Assembly (NCBI GenBank): GCA_902786565.1
Contig: CADACW010000038.1
Span: 1-34,127 of the forward strand
Direction of reading: 5' to 3'
Origin: an uncultured Prevotellaceae bacterium
GTDB lineage: Bacteria; Bacteroidota; Bacteroidia; Bacteroidales; Bacteroidaceae
DNA: 34,127 nt
The stretch's first letter is position 1. Each line of letters starts with the position of its first letter. The position numbers and the translations under genes were made by a program. Shown here piece by piece: positions 1 through 7,739 of the stretch. Under the pieces are notes generated by a model. The model was not told the DNA's origin. It saw only the letters and a program-made list of their open reading frames with translations, and ran no database searches.

Positions 1-178
1 GTGCGCTGAGGAAAACTTTGCCGTCGTACGATAAAGGATTACTGCTACCTGTTACCGAAGACAGGGTAAACGTCTTTGTTTCGTTGTCTGTCGCCCACGC
101 CGTCTGCGCCATCGTGAGCATCACGGCGAGGGTGAGGATGAGATTGAATGTTCGTTTAATCCTGATCATAACTCTCAT
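1..178 (-). CDS. Secreted protein, N-terminal part only (runs off the left edge)
   Basis: Reading leftward from an ATG at 178 (or in-frame at 169), 59 codons are open to the window edge. The first ~30 residues form a clear Sec signal peptide: basic MIRIKR, a hydrophobic core (NLILTLAVMLTM) and an AWA-type cleavage site before TDNETKTF. The exported part (KTFTLSSVTGSS...YDGKVF) resembles the start of Prevotella cell-surface proteins, but too little is present to name a family. A weaker -7-like box (TGCCTTTG, minus strand, 256-263) lies about 80 nt upstream. The structured RNA candidate at 250-455 lies further upstream on the same strand, so this gene could use its own promoter or be read through from the RNA promoter. 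Truncation here is a window artefact. Coding status rests on the signal peptide alone. Confidence 0.6.
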   Translation of the reverse strand, partial: MRVMIRIKRTFNLILTLAVMLTMAQTAWATDNETKTFTLSSVTGSSNPLSYDGKVFLSA

Positions 179-249
179 ATTTAATTGTCTTTTTGTTATG
201 GTTACTTATTTTGTTATTACTTTCGTCTCTCAAATCTGTGGGGAAAGCA

Positions 250-455
250 CTAACTCAAAGGCATAAAGAAAGCGCAGACCCCGTCCATATATCCTGCCAG
301 GCCTGCAACAGCCCCAAATATCCTATGGTGGAGACTGCGCTGTGGTGCGCAGCTCCAATGGATATTTGGATTTGCTCGTTAAATCCCTTACGAGGTTGCA
401 GTTCGGCAGGATAATTGAGCAATAAAATAAAATGTGGTGTCTTTGTGAAAAGACG
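250..455 (-). ncRNA. Candidate structured non-coding RNA, possibly a 6S-type RNA
   Basis: Seen directly: nested complementary arms pair 290-298 with 405-413 (9/9), 303-309 with 395-401 (7/7), 314-323 with 360-369 (10/10), 330-333 with 353-356, and 335-340 with 347-352 (6/6). The result is a long rod with a central asymmetric bubble. The long side of the bubble (370-394) carries its own small hairpin (375-379/390-394). A perfect Bacteroidetes -7 box (TACCTTTG) lies on the minus strand at 460-467, so the RNA would start near 453. The 3' boundary is a guess, near the U-rich CTTTCTTTATG around 260-270. Known: 6S RNAs are 150-200 nt rods with a central bubble that mimics an open promoter, and a 6S-Flavo class is described for Bacteroidetes. 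Inference: architecture, size and a stand-alone promoter fit 6S. No sequence-level match was tested, and a structured 5' leader of the leftward secreted gene is the alternative. Confidence 0.5.
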
Positions 456-459
456 GGTG

Positions 460-467
460 CAAAGGTA
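460..467 (-). promoter_or_regulatory. Bacteroidetes -7 box for the structured RNA
   Basis: TACCTTTG on the minus strand matches TAnnTTTG exactly. No convincing TTTG -33 element sits 19-21 nt upstream. The predicted start, near 453, is about 40 nt before the first paired arm of the RNA candidate. Confidence 0.55.
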
Positions 468-657
468 CGAACTTTCCATGAAAACCAGTCACGGAAGATG
501 CTTTTTTTAGTCATTTTTACCTATTCAATCATATAATTCTGCCTAAAAGCCCCCAAACAGAGTGCCCTCTCGCCCGCGAATAAACTGCAATCGCACGGAA
601 AAAGTGACAAAGTTTAATGGAAAGGGGGCGGAAGTGCTGCAATTTGGCATTTAGAGT
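468..657. other. Non-coding stretch, no feature recognised
   Basis: This AT-richer spacer lies between the divergent RNA promoter and the tgt promoter. I see no open frame with coding character, no tRNA-like cloverleaf and no repeat. Confidence 0.5.
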
Positions 658-688
658 TTTGTGGTTTCAATTTATTTTTGTACCTTTG
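658..688 (+). promoter_or_regulatory. Promoter of tgt: TTTG, 19 nt, TACCTTTG
   Basis: TTTG at 658-661 is followed by a 19-nt spacer and TACCTTTG at 681-688, a textbook Bacteroidetes housekeeping promoter. Transcription would start near 695, giving a leader of about 58 nt before the GTG of tgt. Confidence 0.75.
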
Positions 689-752
689 CAGCCGAATTTG
701 CATCACTCACATACAAATGGTAAATGTGTAAATAAGTAAATTGTAAATAATC

Positions 753-1895
753 GTGACCTTCACCCTCCAACATACAGACCCCTACAGCGACGCCCGCGCC
801 GGACTTATCACCACCGACCACGGACAAATCCAGACCCCCATCTTCATGCCCGTGGGCACCTGCGGCTCAGTGAAAGGCGTGCACTTCCAGGAACTGCGCG
901 AACAGGTGAAGGCGCAAATCATACTGGGCAACACCTATCACCTGTATCTGCGGCCCGGACTGGACACACTGCGCAAGGCCGGCGGCCTGCACAAGTTCAA
1001 CACCTGGGACCGCCCGATACTGACCGACAGCGGCGGCTTTCAGGTGTTCTCGCTCACCAGCATCCGCAAACTGAGGGAAGAGGGTTGCGAGTTCCGCAGC
1101 CACATTGACGGCTCGAAGCACGTGTTCACCCCTGAAAACGTGATGGACACCCAGCGCGTCATCGGCGCCGACATCATGATGGCACTCGACGAGTGCCCGC
1201 CGGGAGAGAGCGAGTATAGCTACGCCAAGAAGAGCCTGGGGCTGACACAGCGCTGGCTGGAACGCTGCATCAAGCGCTTCAACGAGACCGAGCCGCTCTA
1301 CGGCCACCGGCAAACGCTCTTCCCCATCGTGCAGGGATGCAAATACGCCGACCTGCGGCGCGAGGCCGCACTCCATGTGTGCGAACAGCTGACAAAGCTG
1401 AACGACGGCGGCGGTGCCTCCATCGGCGGACTGGCCGTGGGTGAGCCCACGGAGGTGATGTATGAGATGATAGAGGTGGTGAACGCCATCCTGCCCAAAG
1501 ACCGCCCCCGCTACCTGATGGGCGTGGGCACGCCGCAAAACATACTGGAGGGCATAGAGCGCGGCGTGGACATGTTCGACTGCGTGATGCCCACCCGCAA
1601 CGGGCGCAATGCCATGCTCTTCACCTACCAGGGCACGATGAACATGCGCAACAAGAAGTGGGAAACGGACTTCAGCCCCATCGACCCCGACGGCTGCTAC
1701 ATAGACCGCCTGCACACCAAGGCCTATCTGCACCACCTGTTCAAGTCGCAGGAACTGCTGGCCCTGCAGCTGGCTTCCATCCACAACCTGGCATTCTACC
1801 TGCGCCTGGTGGGCGATGCCCGCCAGCACATCATCGAAGGCGACTTCAGCCAATGGAAACGCTCGGTCATCGAAGACTTAGGAAGGAGAATATGA
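753..1895 (+). CDS. tgt: Queuine tRNA-ribosyltransferase (tRNA-guanine transglycosylase)
   Basis: 380 aa, full length for bacterial Tgt. The enzyme exchanges G34 for preQ1 in tRNAs with GUN anticodons, a step in queuosine synthesis. Visible motifs: TDSGGFQVFS around 91-100 (the catalytic-pocket Asp), GGLAVGEP, and VDMFDCVMPTRNGRN, which carries the nucleophilic Asp. The start is GTG at 753: an in-frame stop lies three codons upstream, and the promoter at 658-688 fits. Odd point: the usual CxCxxC zinc ligands before AYLHHL are replaced by DGCYID, leaving one Cys, though the later His (SIHNL) is kept. The stop overlaps the next ATG (ATGA), so tgt and the permease are translationally coupled. 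Confidence 0.95.
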   Translation: MTFTLQHTDPYSDARAGLITTDHGQIQTPIFMPVGTCGSVKGVHFQELREQVKAQIILGNTYHLYLRPGLDTLRKAGGLHKFNTWDRPILTDSGGFQVFSLTSIRKLREEGCEFRSHIDGSKHVFTPENVMDTQRVIGADIMMALDECPPGESEYSYAKKSLGLTQRWLERCIKRFNETEPLYGHRQTLFPIVQGCKYADLRREAALHVCEQLTKLNDGGGASIGGLAVGEPTEVMYEMIEVVNAILPKDRPRYLMGVGTPQNILEGIERGVDMFDCVMPTRNGRNAMLFTYQGTMNMRNKKWETDFSPIDPDGCYIDRLHTKAYLHHLFKSQELLALQLASIHNLAFYLRLVGDARQHIIEGDFSQWKRSVIEDLGRRI

Positions 1896-2977
1896 AGAGG
1901 CTCGACTGGTATATCATCAAGAAGTTCATCGGCACGTACATCTACTCCATCGTGCTGATTATCTCCATCAGCATCGTGTTCGACTACAACGAGCACATGG
2001 CCAAGTTTGCCAGCACCCACGCGCCGTGGCGGGCCATCATCTTCGACTACTACGCCAACTTCATCCCCTACTTCGCCAACCTCTTCTCGCCGCTGTTCGT
2101 CTTCATCGCCGTCATCTTCTTCACCTCGAAACTGGCCAGCAACAGCGAAATCATTGCCATGCTGGCGGCCGGAACCAGCTTCCGACGGCTGATGCGACCC
2201 TATATGCTGTCGGCTGCCTTCATCGCCGTGGTCAACTTCGGCCTGGGTGCCTACATCATCCCCCAAGGCAACGTGGTGCTGCAGAACTTTGAGACGCTCT
2301 ACAAGAACAAGAAGCGCCACACCTCGGCACAGAATGTGCAGCTGCAGGTGGGGCCGGGCATCATTGCCTACATCCAGCAGTACGACAACAATGCCAAGCG
2401 CGGCTACGGTTTCTCGCTCGACCAGTTTGAAAACAAGAAGCTGGTGAGCCACATGACGGCCAACGTCATACAGTATGACACTATCAGCGACACCCGCAAC
2501 CACTGGAAAGTCATCAACTACAAGATACGCACCCTGAAGGGACTCAGGGAGCACATCACCACCGGCGCCGAGCTGGACACGATGATTATGATGGAACCCA
2601 TGGACCTGGTGTTCAACAAAGGGCAGCAGGAGACTTTCACCTCGCCGGAGCTGCGGCGCTATATCTCCAAACAGCAGGAGCGCGGCTCGGTGAACGTGGT
2701 GCAGTATGAGGTGGAGTACCACAAGCGCATAGCCACCTCGTTTGCCTCGTTCATCCTGACCATCATCGGCGCCAGCCTCTCCTCGCGCAAGCGCAAGGGC
2801 GGCATGGGCCTCTACCTTGGCATCGGCCTGGCGCTGTCGTTCTCCTACATCCTCCTGCAGACCGTCTCCGCCACATTCGCCATCAACGCCGGATGGCCGG
2901 CCATGCTGGCCGCATGGATGCCAAACATCATCTATGCCTTCATTGCCTACTTCTGCTACAGACAGGCACCTAATTAA
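1892..2977 (+). CDS. LptF/LptG-family (YjgP/YjgQ) permease
   Basis: 361 aa inner-membrane protein of the LPS export permease family, which works with LptB to move lipopolysaccharide from the inner membrane to the Lpt bridge. The family layout is visible: three N-terminal membrane helices (about 12-32, 60-80, 104-124), a large periplasmic domain, and three C-terminal helices (about 281-298, 307-326, 334-356). The cytoplasmic turn NSEIIAMLAAGTSFRRLMRP is the characteristic coupling-helix region. ATG at 1892 overlaps the tgt stop and follows a GGAAGGAGAA stretch, an unusually good ribosome-binding site for this group. Bacteroidetes often keep F and G paralogues apart, and I cannot tell which this is. 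A longer reading from 1658 is an out-of-frame extension inside tgt and was rejected. Confidence 0.9.
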   Translation: MKRLDWYIIKKFIGTYIYSIVLIISISIVFDYNEHMAKFASTHAPWRAIIFDYYANFIPYFANLFSPLFVFIAVIFFTSKLASNSEIIAMLAAGTSFRRLMRPYMLSAAFIAVVNFGLGAYIIPQGNVVLQNFETLYKNKKRHTSAQNVQLQVGPGIIAYIQQYDNNAKRGYGFSLDQFENKKLVSHMTANVIQYDTISDTRNHWKVINYKIRTLKGLREHITTGAELDTMIMMEPMDLVFNKGQQETFTSPELRRYISKQQERGSVNVVQYEVEYHKRIATSFASFILTIIGASLSSRKRKGGMGLYLGIGLALSFSYILLQTVSATFAINAGWPAMLAAWMPNIIYAFIAYFCYRQAPN

Positions 2978-3007
2978 CTTACTATTTGAATATTATTTGG
3001 TTGTATA

Positions 3008-4312
3008 ATGACATTTGAAGAGACTTATCTTAACGATAACATTTTAGACGCACTCTACGACATGCACTTCGAGGAGATGACGCCCATCCAGGAAAAGTGC
3101 ATACCTGAAATACTTGACGGACACGACGTGCTCGGCGTGGCACAAACAGGCACGGGAAAGACGGCGGCCTATCTGCTGCCCATCCTGTCGATGCTCGACG
3201 ACGGCGGATTTCCAGAAGATGCCATCAACTGCGTGGTGATGGCGCCCACACGCGAACTGGCACAGCAGATAGACCAGGCCATGCAGGGCTTCGCCTACTA
3301 TCTGGACGGGGTGAGCTCCATTGCCGTCTATGGCGGCAACGACGGCTCGCGCTTCGACCAGGAGACTCGCGGACTGCGCGGCGGCGCACCCGTGGTGATA
3401 GCCACGCCAGGCCGACTGCTCAGTCATCTGAAGGTGGGCAACCTGGACCTATCGCGCACCAGCTTCTTCGTGCTCGACGAGGCCGACCGCATGCTGGACA
3501 TGGGCTTCTCCGACGATATCATGCAAATCAACGCCCTGCTGCCAAATGACTGCCAGAAGGTGATGTTCTCGGCCACCATGCCGTCGAAAATCCGCGAACT
3601 GGCCGTCTCGCTGCTTCACAATCCCGTGGAGGTGAAGCTGAAGGTGAGCCGGCCCGCCGACAAGATTCACCAGATGGCCTATGTGTGCTACGAACCGCAG
3701 AAGCTGGGCATCATCAACCATCTGTTCAAGAACGGCGACCTGAAGCGCGTCATCATCTTCTGCGGCAAGAAAGACCGCGTGAAGGACATCAACCGCGCCC
3801 TGCAGAAACTGAAAATCAATTGTGCACCGATGCACTCGGACCTGACCCAGGCCGAGCGCGACGACGTGATGTACCGCTTCAAGGCCGGACAGGTGGACGT
3901 GCTCGTGGCCACCGACATTGTGGCCCGTGGCATCGACATCGACGACATTGCCATTGTCATCAACTTCGACGTGCCCCACGATTCGGAAGACTACGTGCAC
4001 CGCATTGGCCGCACTGCACGTGCCGACCGCGACGGACAGGCCATCACCCTGGTCAGCGGCGACCAGGACATTCGCCGCTTCAAGCAAATTGAGACTTTCC
4101 TGAAAAAGGAAGTGGAGAAGCTGCCGCTGCCCGAAGATTTGGGTGAGGCTCCTGAATACAAAGCCTCAGGCCGTCCGGCTGGAGGCGCAGGCAGAGGGAG
4201 GGGCCGAGGCCGGGGCGGCAAAGGCAGCGGCCACAGCCGTGGAGGAGGTCACGGCAGGCACGGTGGCCATGGCAAGAAGGGTGGCCAAGGCCAGGCGAAG
4301 AAGCCCGAATAG
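3008..4312 (+). CDS. DEAD-box RNA helicase, RhlE-like, with a Gly/Arg-rich tail
   Basis: 434 aa ATP-dependent RNA helicase. Motifs in order: Q motif (MTPIQEKCIPEIL ~25-36), motif I AQTGTGKT (45-52), PTRELAQQ (80-87), TPGRLLS (133-139), DEAD (157-160), SAT (188-190), ARGIDI (306-311) and HRIGRTAR (331-338). Residues ~388-434 form a low-complexity RG/GH/GK tail typical of RhlE-like proteins that bind structured RNA. A role in ribosome assembly or mRNA turnover is likely from the family but not specific. The gene starts 30 nt after the permease stop with no clear promoter between them, so it may be co-transcribed. Its TAG stop lies inside the stem of the downstream hairpin. Confidence 0.93.
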   Translation: MTFEETYLNDNILDALYDMHFEEMTPIQEKCIPEILDGHDVLGVAQTGTGKTAAYLLPILSMLDDGGFPEDAINCVVMAPTRELAQQIDQAMQGFAYYLDGVSSIAVYGGNDGSRFDQETRGLRGGAPVVIATPGRLLSHLKVGNLDLSRTSFFVLDEADRMLDMGFSDDIMQINALLPNDCQKVMFSATMPSKIRELAVSLLHNPVEVKLKVSRPADKIHQMAYVCYEPQKLGIINHLFKNGDLKRVIIFCGKKDRVKDINRALQKLKINCAPMHSDLTQAERDDVMYRFKAGQVDVLVATDIVARGIDIDDIAIVINFDVPHDSEDYVHRIGRTARADRDGQAITLVSGDQDIRRFKQIETFLKKEVEKLPLPEDLGEAPEYKASGRPAGGAGRGRGRGRGGKGSGHSRGGGHGRHGGHGKKGGQGQAKKPE

Positions 4313-4333
4313 CGCCCCGACTCGGTGCGCTAT
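4309..4333. terminator. Bidirectional hairpin between convergent genes
   Basis: ATAGCGC (4309-4315) pairs with GCGCTAT (4327-4333), with inner CCG/CGG pairs around a three-base loop. The stem contains the stop codons of both the helicase (+) and the sensor/AraC gene (-). No long U-run follows on either side, so it may act as a block or a processing site rather than a classic intrinsic terminator. Confidence 0.55.
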
Positions 4334-6753
4334 TGTGCCTGTCCTTTATATTCTGAGGGCGACAGGCCAACCGACTGCTTGAAGCAGCGGCTGAAATACT
4401 TGGGGTCGCTGAAGCCGCAACGATAGGCCACCTCAGAGACGGTCAAGTCGGTGACGTGCAGCATTTGGCAGGCACGCTTCAGACGGGCCTCACGCAGGAA
4501 GTCAACAGGCGTCACGCCCATCATCTGCTTCATCTTTCGCTGCAACACTGAACGGCTGACGGCACATGCCTCAGCCATCTGTCCTATGTCCGCGCTGCTG
4601 TTGCCCAGGTTCTGCTCCACGTATGCCAGCACACGCTGCATAAAGGGGTCGTCTTCCATCACTTCATCTTCCGACACTTTGGCTGTCGGCGCAGCAGTTT
4701 CTTTGCCGTCGGGCAGAGGCGGCTGACCGGCAGTCTCTGCGTTCAGGCCACGCTCACTCTCCCTCTCCTCCAGCAGGGCCAGATACTTGGCCAGCGTTTC
4801 GTGCTGACGGCGGTTGATGGCTCTGATATAGAGCACTGTATAGACAATTGCGCCAATGACGGCCAACACGACAAACCACATCAATGCCCTGAACCAGATG
4901 GTCTCCCAAAAGGCTGGTTCGGCTATGATGGTCAGCGTGCGGGTGTTGTTGGTCCACACTCCTTCGGCATTGGTGGAGCGCAGTGACAGGCTGTAGGTGC
5001 CGGGGGCCAGTTCGGGCAGCGAAATGGAGTGGGCATGGCCCAGATTCACCCACTGTCCGTGTGAGTCGGTGTCCAACCGGTATTGATAGTTGATGACCTG
5101 CGGGTCCACATAGTCGAGGGCGGCAAACTGGATGGTCACGCTGCGCTGGTCGGGGGCCAGGCGCAGGGTGTCGAGCAGAGCCACGGCCAGCTTCTGACTA
5201 TTGTTGGCAAAGGAGATGCTGGTGAGCTGAAGAGGAGGCTGGTAATTGCTGTGATGGGCAACGCTGGCAGGCAGGAGAAAGGCCCCCTCGGACGTGCCGA
5301 AAAGCCAATTGCCATTGAGCAGCAGCGGACGCACCTCGCTGAAATGATAGACGTGATGGAAGAAATGGTGGCCAAGGCTCTCGAAGGTGTCATGTTCGAG
5401 GTCTATCTTGATGACTTTCGTCGTGCTGACAACGATAAGGTGGTTGTCGTCCGCCACGGTCATGCCAAGGGTCATATCGGTAGGCAGCAGTCCGTTGGCC
5501 ATATCGAGCCTGCGGAACTGGAGCTTGTCGGCCAGCAGGTCGCGGGTGACCATCTCGCTGATGCCGCCCGTCTCGGTCGAGAGAAAGATGCGGTTGTCAT
5601 GCGTCTCCACAATATCCATCACAGCATTGCAACTGAGACTGGTGGAGTCGTTAGGGTCCTTCACTATCACCCGGAACTTCGTGTCGCGGGCGTTGGTCTC
5701 TGTCTTGCCCACAACGAGGCCCTCGGTGGTGGCGGCCAGCAGGAAGCCCTGTGGCGTGATGTGGATATGCCGCACACGCTGGCATTTGTCGGCGGGATAA
5801 CCCGGCAAAGGCCAGACCACGGTGGGTCTGCTGTCGGCCGGATGCTCTATGCAGGCGGGGCCACTGCCCAGAGTGGAGACCCAGAGGCGGCCCTGCCGGT
5901 CTTCGGCAATGCCATAGATGCCGGAGGTCTGGAGTTCGGGCAGATGCTCTACGGTGAAATGCATGGGCGACGTTTCGGTCAGCCGGAACAGGCCGTCGGG
6001 CTTTGTACCCAACCAGATGTGGCCGTCGCGTGTCTCCGTCATGCAATAGACGGCATGGCCGAAAGAGCAATAGGCGGACGACAGCGAGCCGTCTGGCCGC
6101 AGGAATCCCAGCAGCTGCCCGTTCTGGTCAAGCAGTCGCAGGGCTGTGTCTTCCTTGGTGCCCATCCACACCCGCTTCTTGCTGTCCTGGGCCAAACAGT
6201 GCACCAGGGCGGGCTGGTCCATTGGGAGCGGCTGGGCAGGCGACTCCATCCGGCTCATGCAGTAGAGGGCGTCTTTATGGAGCATCCACCGCAGCCCCTG
6301 AGGGTCAGTGTACTCTACGCTTCCTTCTGTCAGCCGGCCACGTGTGGACTGGCCGACGCGCTGCCGCTCGGCCTCACGCAGTTCCTCGTCGCCATTGAGA
6401 TTGCGGAAACGATAATTGTTGATGTCTAAGTAGAACAGCGTCTCGTCGTTGCGCACGTAGATGTTGCCATTCTTGGCCAGCCAGATGTCGCGGATGCGGT
6501 CGCTGGTCATCGAGCAGTCGTCGTCGGGATGGGGCTTAATGCGGCGGAACTCATAGCCGTCGAAGCGGTAGATGCCATTCCAGGTGGCTATCCACAGGAA
6601 GCCCTGCCGGTCTTGGATGATCTGGGTGGTGTGCCCCTCAAGGGCGCTGTTGGTCTCGTCATAGCGGTGCAGTTCCACGGACGTCTGCGCCTTCAGGCAA
6701 GGGGCAAACAGCATCACAGCCGACAATATGATTAGTCTGAATAGAATATTCAT
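4330..6753 (-). CDS. Membrane-spanning propeller sensor fused directly to an AraC DNA-binding domain
   Basis: 807 aa. Order: signal peptide (1-22, LFAPCLKAQ), a periplasmic two-component-regulator-type beta-propeller with repeats such as GFLWIATWNGIYRF and GHIWLGTKPDGLFRL (~30-530), a Y_Y_Y domain (~534-605), one membrane helix (~623-645, FVVLAVIGAIVYTVLYI), a short linker, and a C-terminal AraC-type helix-turn-helix (~704-803; CAVSRSVLQRKMKQ, VAYRCGFSDPKYFSRCFKQ). The histidine kinase and receiver domains of Bacteroidetes hybrid two-component systems are absent, so signal would pass from the periplasm straight to DNA. Such regulators usually control glycan or polysaccharide-use genes, but no polysaccharide locus is adjacent. 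The ATG overlaps the dusB stop (ATGA), implying translational coupling to a tRNA-modification gene. Ligand and targets are unknown. Confidence 0.9.
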   Translation of the reverse strand: MNILFRLIILSAVMLFAPCLKAQTSVELHRYDETNSALEGHTTQIIQDRQGFLWIATWNGIYRFDGYEFRRIKPHPDDDCSMTSDRIRDIWLAKNGNIYVRNDETLFYLDINNYRFRNLNGDEELREAERQRVGQSTRGRLTEGSVEYTDPQGLRWMLHKDALYCMSRMESPAQPLPMDQPALVHCLAQDSKKRVWMGTKEDTALRLLDQNGQLLGFLRPDGSLSSAYCSFGHAVYCMTETRDGHIWLGTKPDGLFRLTETSPMHFTVEHLPELQTSGIYGIAEDRQGRLWVSTLGSGPACIEHPADSRPTVVWPLPGYPADKCQRVRHIHITPQGFLLAATTEGLVVGKTETNARDTKFRVIVKDPNDSTSLSCNAVMDIVETHDNRIFLSTETGGISEMVTRDLLADKLQFRRLDMANGLLPTDMTLGMTVADDNHLIVVSTTKVIKIDLEHDTFESLGHHFFHHVYHFSEVRPLLLNGNWLFGTSEGAFLLPASVAHHSNYQPPLQLTSISFANNSQKLAVALLDTLRLAPDQRSVTIQFAALDYVDPQVINYQYRLDTDSHGQWVNLGHAHSISLPELAPGTYSLSLRSTNAEGVWTNNTRTLTIIAEPAFWETIWFRALMWFVVLAVIGAIVYTVLYIRAINRRQHETLAKYLALLEERESERGLNAETAGQPPLPDGKETAAPTAKVSEDEVMEDDPFMQRVLAYVEQNLGNSSADIGQMAEACAVSRSVLQRKMKQMMGVTPVDFLREARLKRACQMLHVTDLTVSEVAYRCGFSDPKYFSRCFKQSVGLSPSEYKGQAQ

Positions 6754-7733
6754 CCCAGTAAGGTTCTTGTTTGCTCTAATATCTGCACCAGTTCGTCACG
6801 CTTGGTGGCCCGGAGCATGGCAATGCGTGTCTGCCTGAAGTTGGGGATGGCCTTGAAGATGGGCGTGGCAGCTAAATGGCGACGGGTGTGCAGTATGCCG
6901 CGTGTCTCGTCGATACGGGCCACGTTGATGTCGAGCAGCTCTTCTATAATGTCCAACTTGTCGTTGAAAGTGAGGGGCGAAGGGTGAGGGGTGACGGGTG
7001 AGAGCGCCTCGCGGATTTCCTGGAATATCCAGGGGCAACCGAAGGTGGCCCTGCCCACCATGATGGCGTCCACGCCGTAGTCGGCAAATGCCTGACGGGC
7101 CTTTTCGGGCGAGGTGATGTCGCCATTGCCGATGATGGGAATGTGGATGCGCGGATTGCGCTTCACCTCGCCAATGAGTGTCCAGTCGGCCTCGCCGGTG
7201 TACATCTGCGAGCGGGTCCGCCCGTGGATGGTCAGCGCCTGGATACCACAGTCCTGCAGCTGCTCGGCCAGCTCGGTGATGATGAGCTGCTCGTGGTTCC
7301 AGCCCAGGCGCGTCTTCACCGTGACGGGCAGCCTGACGGCATCTACCACACGGCGCGTGATGTCGAGCATCTTGGGGATGTTTTGCAGCATACCGGCACC
7401 GGCACCCTTGCCGGCCACCTTCTTCACCGGGCAGCCGAAGTTCAGGTCGATCACATCGGGGCCGGCCTGCTCCACTATTTTCGCCGCCTCGACCATTGCA
7501 TCGGTGTCGCGGCCATAAATCTGTATGCCCACGGGGCGCTCCTCGTCGCTGATTTGCAGTTTACGCACGGTGGAGGCGACATCGCGCACCAGCGCCTCGG
7601 CCGACACGAACTCTGTGTAGACCATCGCTGCGCCGTAGCGTTTGCACAACAGGCGGAAGCCTATGTCGGTGACGTCCTCCATAGGGGCCAAGAACACTGG
7701 CTGCGGGCCAAATTCAACGTTTCCTATTTTCAA
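6750..7733 (-). CDS. dusB: tRNA-dihydrouridine synthase (DusB-type)
   Basis: 327 aa flavoenzyme that reduces uridine to dihydrouridine in tRNA. Motifs: LAPMEDVTD (~15-23), TEFVSAEAL, DLNFGCPVKKV with the catalytic Cys, GAGAGML, TIHGRTRSQMYTG, IGNGDITSPEKA and GRATFGCPW. The start codon is TTG at 7733, six nt after the rnhB stop; no ATG is available and MKIGNVEFG is the expected N-terminus. Residues around ALSPVTPHPSPLTFNDK are encoded by a GTGAGGGG-type low-complexity repeat (6970-7002), the same type that expands sufS. The stop overlaps the ATG of the sensor gene. Confidence 0.93.
   Translation of the reverse strand: MKIGNVEFGPQPVFLAPMEDVTDIGFRLLCKRYGAAMVYTEFVSAEALVRDVASTVRKLQISDEERPVGIQIYGRDTDAMVEAAKIVEQAGPDVIDLNFGCPVKKVAGKGAGAGMLQNIPKMLDITRRVVDAVRLPVTVKTRLGWNHEQLIITELAEQLQDCGIQALTIHGRTRSQMYTGEADWTLIGEVKRNPRIHIPIIGNGDITSPEKARQAFADYGVDAIMVGRATFGCPWIFQEIREALSPVTPHPSPLTFNDKLDIIEELLDINVARIDETRGILHTRRHLAATPIFKAIPNFRQTRIAMLRATKRDELVQILEQTRTLLG
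6970..7002 (-). repeat. GTGAGGGG low-complexity repeat inside dusB
   Basis: Units of GTGAGGG, GCGAAGG, GTGAGGG and GTGACGG on the + strand encode SPVTPHPSPLT in frame near residue 245-257 of DusB. It is the same repeat type as in sufS. Confidence 0.75.
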
Positions 7734-7739
7734 TGTCTT

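Noticed and set aside
193-479. Short open frames on both strands around 190-510
   Set aside because: They run through the self-complementary RNA candidate and show no coding features; the base pairing explains the sequence better.
867-1853. 328-codon open frame antisense to tgt
   Set aside because: Shadow of a gene with clear Tgt motifs; composition is rich in His, Val and Gln as expected from reverse reading of GC-rich codons.
1658-1891. N-terminal extension of the permease inside tgt
   Set aside because: The added residues are Pro/His/Ala-rich out-of-frame sequence from tgt; the ATG at 1892 has a good ribosome-binding site and the expected N-terminus.
5083-6429. 448-codon open frame on the + strand
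   Set aside because: It lies fully antisense to the sensor/AraC gene, has no recognisable motif, and arises from the high-GC codon pattern of the real gene.
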